A stretch of DNA of 64,000 nucleotides from NCBI GenBank assembly GCA_029237695.1, contig CM055279.1, forward strand, positions 56,741,530 to 56,805,529. Reading direction: 5' to 3'. Position numbers and translations under genes: made by a program. The stretch is from Conchocele bisecta. Taxonomy: Eukaryota > Mollusca > Bivalvia > Lucinida > Thyasiridae. The notes under the pieces were generated by a model, which searched no databases, was not told where the DNA came from, and saw only the letters and a list, made by a program, of their open reading frames with translations. The stretch's first letter is position 1. Every line of letters begins with the position of its first letter. Shown piece by piece: positions 58,548 through 64,000 of this stretch.

Positions 58548-60940
58548 GATACAGTTGTTTCTGTCAAAATGTTCCGGGTTTATACGTGTACAAAGTGTTG
58601 TGCGTTGCGTATCCGTGGAGTTTCCGTTAGTTGCGTTTCAAACCGTGTGTCGTCTACGTGTAATACGTTTTCGGCCATGCGTTGCGTTTCCCCACTCTTG
58701 CGCATGCGCGAAAGTCGAGCAAACCGTGTTCAACGCATTGAGTTTCAAAAGTGTGTAATCCGTGTACAACGGTTGTAAACGTATACAACGGTTGTAAACA
58801 ACGCATTGAGTTTCAAAAGCGTGTAATCCGTGTACAACGGTTGTAAACGTATACAACGGTTGTAAACGTATACAACGCTAAGGTAAACCGTTTAAATGAT
58901 TTAACGCTTTCTTTGACGAACGGTTACACGCTTCTACATGTACACAGCACCGTACAGATGAATCCGTGTTATACGTATAACACGTTTCCACGGGTTTTAA
59001 CGCATTACACGTTTTGGTATGCCAACCGTGTATCGCGTAGAATGCGCAGCATGCTCAGATCGTTGTTCGTGTGTGTACATGTATATATACTTCTAGACTG
59101 CAGGGCTTCTGAAATTTTCAGTTTTCCGGTTCTGGACCGATTTTTGAACTCTCAGACCGATTGAGATTTGAAAAATAGTCTTAAAAATCGGTCCGAGAAA
59201 AAATTGCCAGTCGGCTGCTATTTCGCTATAAACCTTGTAAATTTACGGTTTTGACCAAGTAATTTATGACACATATCGGGCCCATACCCTGTTAAACCAG
59301 TGTGCAGCTCGCTGTGTATTCAGTTTCTCCGTATATCGATTTTTCTTAACACACGCGTGGGAGAGGTGTATAGCGGATTAGTGACTGAAATAGACTGGCT
59401 TCAGCGAAAAGATACGAGAGTTCCTAGATTCGCCATTTCTGAGGTCTACAAATACATTAAATATGCCTAAAAGCATCAATGAATGAAGAAACAAAATTAA
59501 TTTTTATATGGAGGGTGTAAAATAAAAAAAAAATATTATTTTTTTCTTCATTAATTGAAGATTTTAGGCATATTTAATGTATTTATAGACCTCGGTCCGT
59601 TACTTCAACCTGTGATATTACACAGACGAGATTTGTGTGTCGCTTTGCGCAAAAAAATCGATAACACTAAGCCCTGGCAACTAACAGGTGCTTATTGTAT
59701 GACATCATTCAGCACGAGAAATGCGTCGTGACCACTCCTTTAGGCTATGTTTTGAAATGTTACTGATTGGTCAACACGCCCTTTGATGTTCCGCAGAACG
59801 TGTGACTCATGGGGCAATCATGCAGTAACCCATTTCATGCTGAGGATACGATTATGTTTGCGGGAAAATATTTTCCTTCTATGCACTCAGAAGTATATGC
59901 CGCGAGCACCATTTAAACCGTCTCGTCGAGACGGTTCAAATGAGTGGTCACAACGTATACTTTCATTGAGAAATAACAAAAATAAAAATAAATTATTTAA
60001 TAATTTCATACCCGTAAATGTGTATTCCGAAAGGAATGGATTACAAAAACAACACTGGATTATACGCAGATCTGTCGCCATGTTTCGCCGATATTGATTT
60101 CGAAAATATTTTCCGTAAATGGTGTTGAAAAGTTGACACAAAATTCAGAGTTCATGCGGAATTTCGGTGGGATTATGCACGTATCAACAGCTAATCGTCC
60201 GCATGAATAGGCAGGACACGTGACCATTATTTATTAACAATTAATCCTTTTAAGCGCCTGTTGATCGCGAGCATTATACATTGTAATAAGCGTCTGTCTA
60301 TCGCGAGCACTATACAACGTACCCCGACCATCGCGTTATAATGGAGCTGCAATGTATTGTTTGTTTACACCCGTATAATTCATTTTCCATATCAGGGGCG
60401 AAATGAGTCTGCCTTACAATAATTCGCATGTGCGGAATGGTGGTACATGTAGGTGCGAAACGATCCGCCTGTAAACGATCCAGGCCGAACAGGTACATGT
60501 ATTCGCGATATTTTAAAAGGGACGAAACAAGGCCGCCTCGAAGCGATCGGGGCCGAACAGGTATTCGCGTTAAAACGTGTAACGTTGTAACACGTTTCAA
60601 CGCTTTCATATAGCTACACGCTTTCAGGTAAAGCGTTGTACACGTTTCGACGCTTTCACCTCGCTACATATGTATACGCAAAAGCGTGTTATACGCCTTG
60701 AAGCTAAACGTATTACACGCTTTAAAACGGTTTGACAATGTGTATTACACGTGTAACGTAATATACGTTTAAACAACGTATACAACGCTTTTAAACTAAA
60801 CGGTTTGACAATGTGTATTACACGTGTACGAAACGTATTATACGTTTAAACAACGTATACAACGCTACAGCAAACCGTTGCGTTCGCGTTGCGTTCGCGT
60901 TGAGTTTGCAAGTGTTGTCTACGGTGGAACAAAAACGCAG
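58548..60940 (-). mobile_element. AACG/CGTT-motif element, right copy
   Basis: Inverted relative of 3034-4681. It shares the termini (ACAGTTGTTTCTGTCAAAAT at the left edge, GTCTACGGTGGAACAAAAA at the right) and long blocks next to each end. It is about 750 bp longer, with unshared sequence at 59442-60450. Two tandem copies of a 75-80 bp unit lie at 60725-60880. It is inserted between two Polinton reading frames. The frame 58434-58778 is the inverted twin of a frame in the left copy and not a gene. Confidence 0.6.
59440..59597. repeat. Fold-back insertion with long inverted arms
   Basis: GAGGTCTACAAATACATTAA (about 59440-59459) with following TATGCCTAAAA is mirrored by TTTTAGGCATATTTAATGTA...TAGACCTC ending at 59594. 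The centre is an A-run and T-run. Homology to the left AACG element ends exactly at its left edge. Confidence 0.65.
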
Positions 60941-61057
60941 ACTGCACTGTAGTCGAGCAAACCCGATACTGAGATCCGATATCACCACGGCATGATAAAC
61001 CGCATTCACTATCATTTTACCATCGTATTCAGCCATTACATATAGTGATAACTATAA
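60941..61057. other. Polinton intergenic region
   Basis: Short spacer with no recognised signal between the transposon insertion and the stop codon of the next gene. Confidence 0.4.
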
Positions 61058-61577
61058 TTATTGCATATAAAAGGGATCGCGATCAATGTTTAAATGGGGC
61101 GCAATCGGTTTCGGAACTACCTTCGGAAACGCGGCTGGTTGTTTCGAAAGGTAATTCCACACACACACGGTGCCCACAACTGCCAGACCACCACCAACAA
61201 CCCACGGGATGATCCAGGTAGGAGCTACAGCAATCCACGATTGCACCGATTGCTCCACAGGAGATTGAACCGCAGCTGCCTTCGGATGTTTTGCTGTTGT
61301 GCAATCGGAGATTGCTGCCCCCAACTCCAATTGCGATTGGGGCTCAGGAGCTGGAACAAATAACGACTGTTTGGCCTCTCGAAGCTCGGCGAGTATTTTA
61401 TCTTGTTTAGCTTTTCGGGCGGCAGCCGCTGCCCGCCCAGCTTCATGTCTTTTTGGGTTTTTGTGTCGTGCAACCGGAGCTTGCAACCGTAGCTTGCTCC
61501 TGTGGAGTTTGTTCCTGTGGAGCAAGCTGTTCCGTCACTCTCGCAGGTGCTTGCACAGGTGCGTCTTGTATCATCAT
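61058..61577 (-). pseudogene. Polinton-type basic protein with C-terminal membrane segment
   Basis: Likely start at the ATG at 61577 (MMIQDAPVQAPARV). After a frameshift at about 61460-61490 the frame gives VARHKNPKRHEAGR, a lysine/arginine/alanine-rich helical stretch. Further on is a hydrophobic segment IIPWVVGGGLAVVGTVCVW (about residues 104-122 of the downstream open part), then a proline-rich tail ending at 61058. Small proteins with a KNPKR motif and a C-terminal TM segment are common in Polinton-like elements; their role is not established. Apart from the frameshift the gene looks complete. Confidence 0.55.
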
Positions 61578-61589
61578 TTTTTGAGCTTA

Positions 61590-62196
61590 TAGTTCGTGGG
61601 CATATATGTCCAAATTGACAGTGCTTAGCCGTGATCAACGTGGTTGTCAGCGGAGCTAAGTACATTCCAAACTTGTGATAAATTGAGCAGCAGGCTGTTC
61701 TAAGAGTGTGTCCTACAAAAGGGTCAGTTTCTAGATCACCAATCAACCCCGCGGTGTTTGGTATAGGGAGAAGTATACTAACAGCGGTAGCGTACAAATG
61801 AATAGCCGCCGATCCAAGAGTTTTCGTCATCTCCGCACCTAACCTAGATTCGTATCGCGCATACATTTTATCGACCTCCGCATCTGACATCTTGTCCACC
61901 TGAAAAACTGAGAGACGCCTACCGAAATACGGCTCCGATTGTCCCCCAGCAACCAGCGCAGCTAGCCGCTCGCGTCGCATCGTGTTTTCATTTTCTTTCA
62001 GGAAAGATACCGTATCGGCAGTCGTGCCATCTTTCAGGAAAGATATCGTGTCGGCAGTCGTTCCTACAGTTCCATTTTCTTTCCGGAAAGATACCATGTC
62101 GGCAGTCGTGTTGGCAGTCGGAGCGACTGTTTCTTCCATTAGCTGATCGAGAAGTTCGTCGCAGTTCATTATTCCAACAGTGTCATTGTTCAGCAT
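61590..62196 (-). CDS. Polinton-type conserved protein, unknown function
   Basis: Open from MLNNDTVGIMNCDELL; the second methionine (MNCDELLD, 62169) is an equally good start. Residues 30-67 hold three copies of TTADxxSFxK. Then come a charged region and a conserved block MYARYESRLGAEMTKTL...LYATAVSILLPIPN...DPFVGHTL, ending in a hydrophobic APLTTTLITAKHC. The frame stays open to 61225, but beyond about 61590 it only overlaps the next gene in another frame, so the natural stop was probably lost. I associate the conserved block with an unnamed Polinton protein found near the capsid genes. Function unknown. Confidence 0.55.
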
Positions 62197-62395
62197 TTGT
62201 TCAACATTTGTTCAGCATTGTTAAACATTTGTTCAGCATTGTTAAGCATTGTTCAGCATTTGTTAACCATTGTTAAGCATTTGTTAAGCATTGTTAAGTA
62301 TTTGTTAAGCATTGTCAAGCATTGTTAAGCATTGCTCAACATTGTTCAGCAATTGCTAAGCATTGTTAAGCATTTGCTCAGCAGTTACTAACGAG
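62180..62395. repeat. 11-12 bp minisatellite between Polinton genes
   Basis: About 18 degenerate copies of TTGTTAAGCAT and TTGTTCAGCAT with an extra T in some units. It spans the space between the ATPase stop and the start of the 61590-62196 gene, overlapping the latter's first codons. It would lie in that gene's promoter or 5' UTR. Confidence 0.75.
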
Positions 62396-62397
62396 CG

Positions 62398-63054
62398 TTA
62401 AGCTGTGCTTATTACTTTGTAAGCAGTTGGTTGATCAGTCTTTAGCAGAAGCTTGGCGTGCTTAGTTTCCGAAAGCATCTGTCGAACCTCCAGGTGCTCC
62501 TCGCGCGTCGTTCTCTCGAAGACAGTCATCGAATGAGTCTCGGTCCTTGCAGTGAAAGAGGGCGACCCATTTTGTTTGCTCGCGCAGATCCTTGAGGACG
62601 GCGTTGTACTTCTGAGTGGAGATCCATACGCTTTGCCCCGCATGCCGGCCAGAAAATGCGAGTTCGGAGAGCATGTCCTTCTTTTTGGTCATCGCCGCCT
62701 TGGCAGTCGTCAATCACGTATAGGGTGCTCACCCTGCAATCTTTGGTATAAACTACGCAGCCAATCGTGAAGCCTGTCGCCGGGGTCAACGACGTATACC
62801 TCAGGGTCGGTCCATATCCACGGGCGCCGCTGATAAGTCTCGTTGTGCCGCACAGTGGGACACAGGAATACAATGTGTCGAAAGACATCGAGATAGGACC
62901 CCTCGAGCAAGTCCAGGATGAAAACCGTTTTTCCGCATCCTGTCTGCCCACATATTATGGCAGAGTGGGCATCACAAACTTTATTTGATGTAAAACCCAG
63001 AGGTTTTAAATCTTTAGATTTAGATTCAGTAGAGTGCTGAGAAGTATCGACCAT
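62398..63054 (-). pseudogene. Polinton packaging ATPase (FtsK/HerA, A32-like), frameshifted
   Basis: In virus-like elements this enzyme drives DNA into the capsid. The first open part (ATG at 63054) has Walker A GQTGCGKT at residues 36-43. A second frame carries the Walker B-like LYVIDDC near 62710. A third holds SELAFSGRHAGQSVWISTQK and LFHCKDRDSFDDCLREND, both typical of this family. The C-terminal part is in a fourth segment ending at 62398. At least three frameshifts lie near 62745, 62700 and 62505. The overall length of about 218 codons fits an intact ATPase, so little is deleted. The start overlaps the end of the capsid gene by about 29 bp. Confidence 0.85.
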
Positions 63055-64000
63055 CTTCGATGTTGAGTTGTGCGTCTGTGTTTATATATAAGTACACGTT
63101 CAATGGCCCAGCTCCATCTGCTTTGGCTATCTGGATCGTCACACCTTCGCTAGCGTTCTCAACTTGGCGTCCACTATTTGGTCGTCGTCGCTGGCTCGCA
63201 TGTCTAGCCATAACGCGTACTTGGAAGTCAGGAACTGCGCGAGGGAGACGTCCGAGAGCTGCAGGTCTTTGGCAACCGCGGCAACCTCCGGGGAGCGCTT
63301 AGAGCCGGCAGCAAACTGCTTTCTGGCTTCGTCCCACTGCTGGTGCGCGCGATCGTCACCTCTACCTTTGTGATTTTGGGGTTATAGAATTTGTCGGTTT
63401 TTCTAACTCCGAGCGTGAACCGACCCTCCACGAATAGCATCAGTATACCTTTCATCGAGCTGGTGGGTACATTGACATTAATATTCCACAATGTGTTGCT
63501 TTTGTCTTTCGAACTCGTTCGTAAAGTATGGCAACGCGCCCGGCGTACTGGGTTCTGATCAATCGCGCGAGTTCGGGCATCGTGACCATGTCGTACTCCA
63601 GCCATGTCAGTGGCTATGAGAACTCGGCCGTAGTCGTTGAACGTTAGTTCGTATTCGAGGCGGTCTGCCAAAGCACTCTGATAGTAGGGCATGTGACTCC
63701 AGCAACTCAAAGTCGAGCGGGATGTAGAAGCGGTTGCCGTAAGCGGCCGCGATCGCGTTGTCACTCGCGTTGTTATCTACCTTGTTACCAGCCCCGATTC
63801 TAAGTCTGGTTACGTTCTTATTTTTGCTGGTGTCAATACCCTGATAGACCGCGTTTTCGCGCTCTTGCGCCGTCTTCCACAGGTCCTGGTAACAATGGTA
63901 GACGTCGCTGTCGTCGATCGACATAACTTCTTTACCAGAAATCTTTATCATGGTCTTATTGACGACCCAGGTTCTGAACGACGGTTCGGTCCACGTCTGT
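63026..64000 (-). pseudogene. Polinton major capsid protein (double jelly-roll type), partial and frameshifted
   Basis: Builds the icosahedral shell in virion-forming relatives. The N-terminal part present begins at or beyond the window edge and reads through MIKISGKEVMSIDDSDVYHC, then GNRFYIPLDFELLESH. After a frameshift near 63690 come YYQSALADRLEYELTF and, after another break, LWNINVNVPTSSMKGILMLF with FYNPKITKVEVTI. A further frame carries ENASEGVTIQIAKADG and the terminus LNIEDGRYFSALY, stopping at 63026. At least four frame changes make it non-functional. The double jelly-roll assignment comes from family recognition; I could not run a structure search. Confidence 0.75.

Overview
The window is metazoan nuclear DNA with no recognisable host gene, rRNA or intact tRNA. 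Its repeat types (minisatellite-carrying elements that begin ACAAGAG and end in a hairpin plus AAAA, a SINE with a core I associate with molluscs, TA-, TTAA- and 8-bp-target MITEs) and a degraded Polinton/Maverick suggest a mollusc, most likely a bivalve. That assignment is inference, not a database result. One run of exactly 500 N (24829-25328) is an assembly gap.

Region 1-32 kb is a mosaic of transposons nested in each other. The main component is a group of elements sharing one plan: a 5' end ACAAGAG followed by a short palindrome, a core of 150-450 bp tandem units, an ACGG/ACGT/GAC microsatellite, and a 3' hairpin followed by a run of A. In each family an octamer just inside the 5' end is the reverse complement of one just before the 3' end. 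Neighbouring repeats supply empty sites showing insertion in A-rich DNA without clear target duplication. I read these as non-autonomous Helitron-like (helentron/HINE-like) elements. Cut-and-paste elements sit among them: a TA-target MITE with a readable empty site (11878-12098), a TTAA-target element holding two nested Helitron-like copies (17352-20865), a hAT-like element (8372-9672), and an 815-bp MITE inside a 155-bp array (1719-2534).

Region 32.3-35.8 kb is a 3.4-kb minisatellite of a 15-bp unit, open in several frames on both strands. Region 36-51 kb holds two young SINE copies with target duplications, a pogo/mariner-like TIR element, more Helitron-like copies, 160-180 bp arrays rich in TCAAGGTCA, and a hairpin with perfect 42-nt arms.

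Region 51.2-64.0 kb is a fossil Polinton running off the right edge. Protein-primed DNA polymerase B is on the + strand. Convergent to it, on the - strand, lie integrase, a small ORF, a TM protein, two further Polinton-type proteins, the packaging ATPase and the major capsid protein. Nearly all have frameshifts or stops, and the polymerase lacks motif B. Three later transposons separate the genes, all landing between reading frames. One of them (58548-60940) has an inverted relative at 3034-4681, about 54 kb away.
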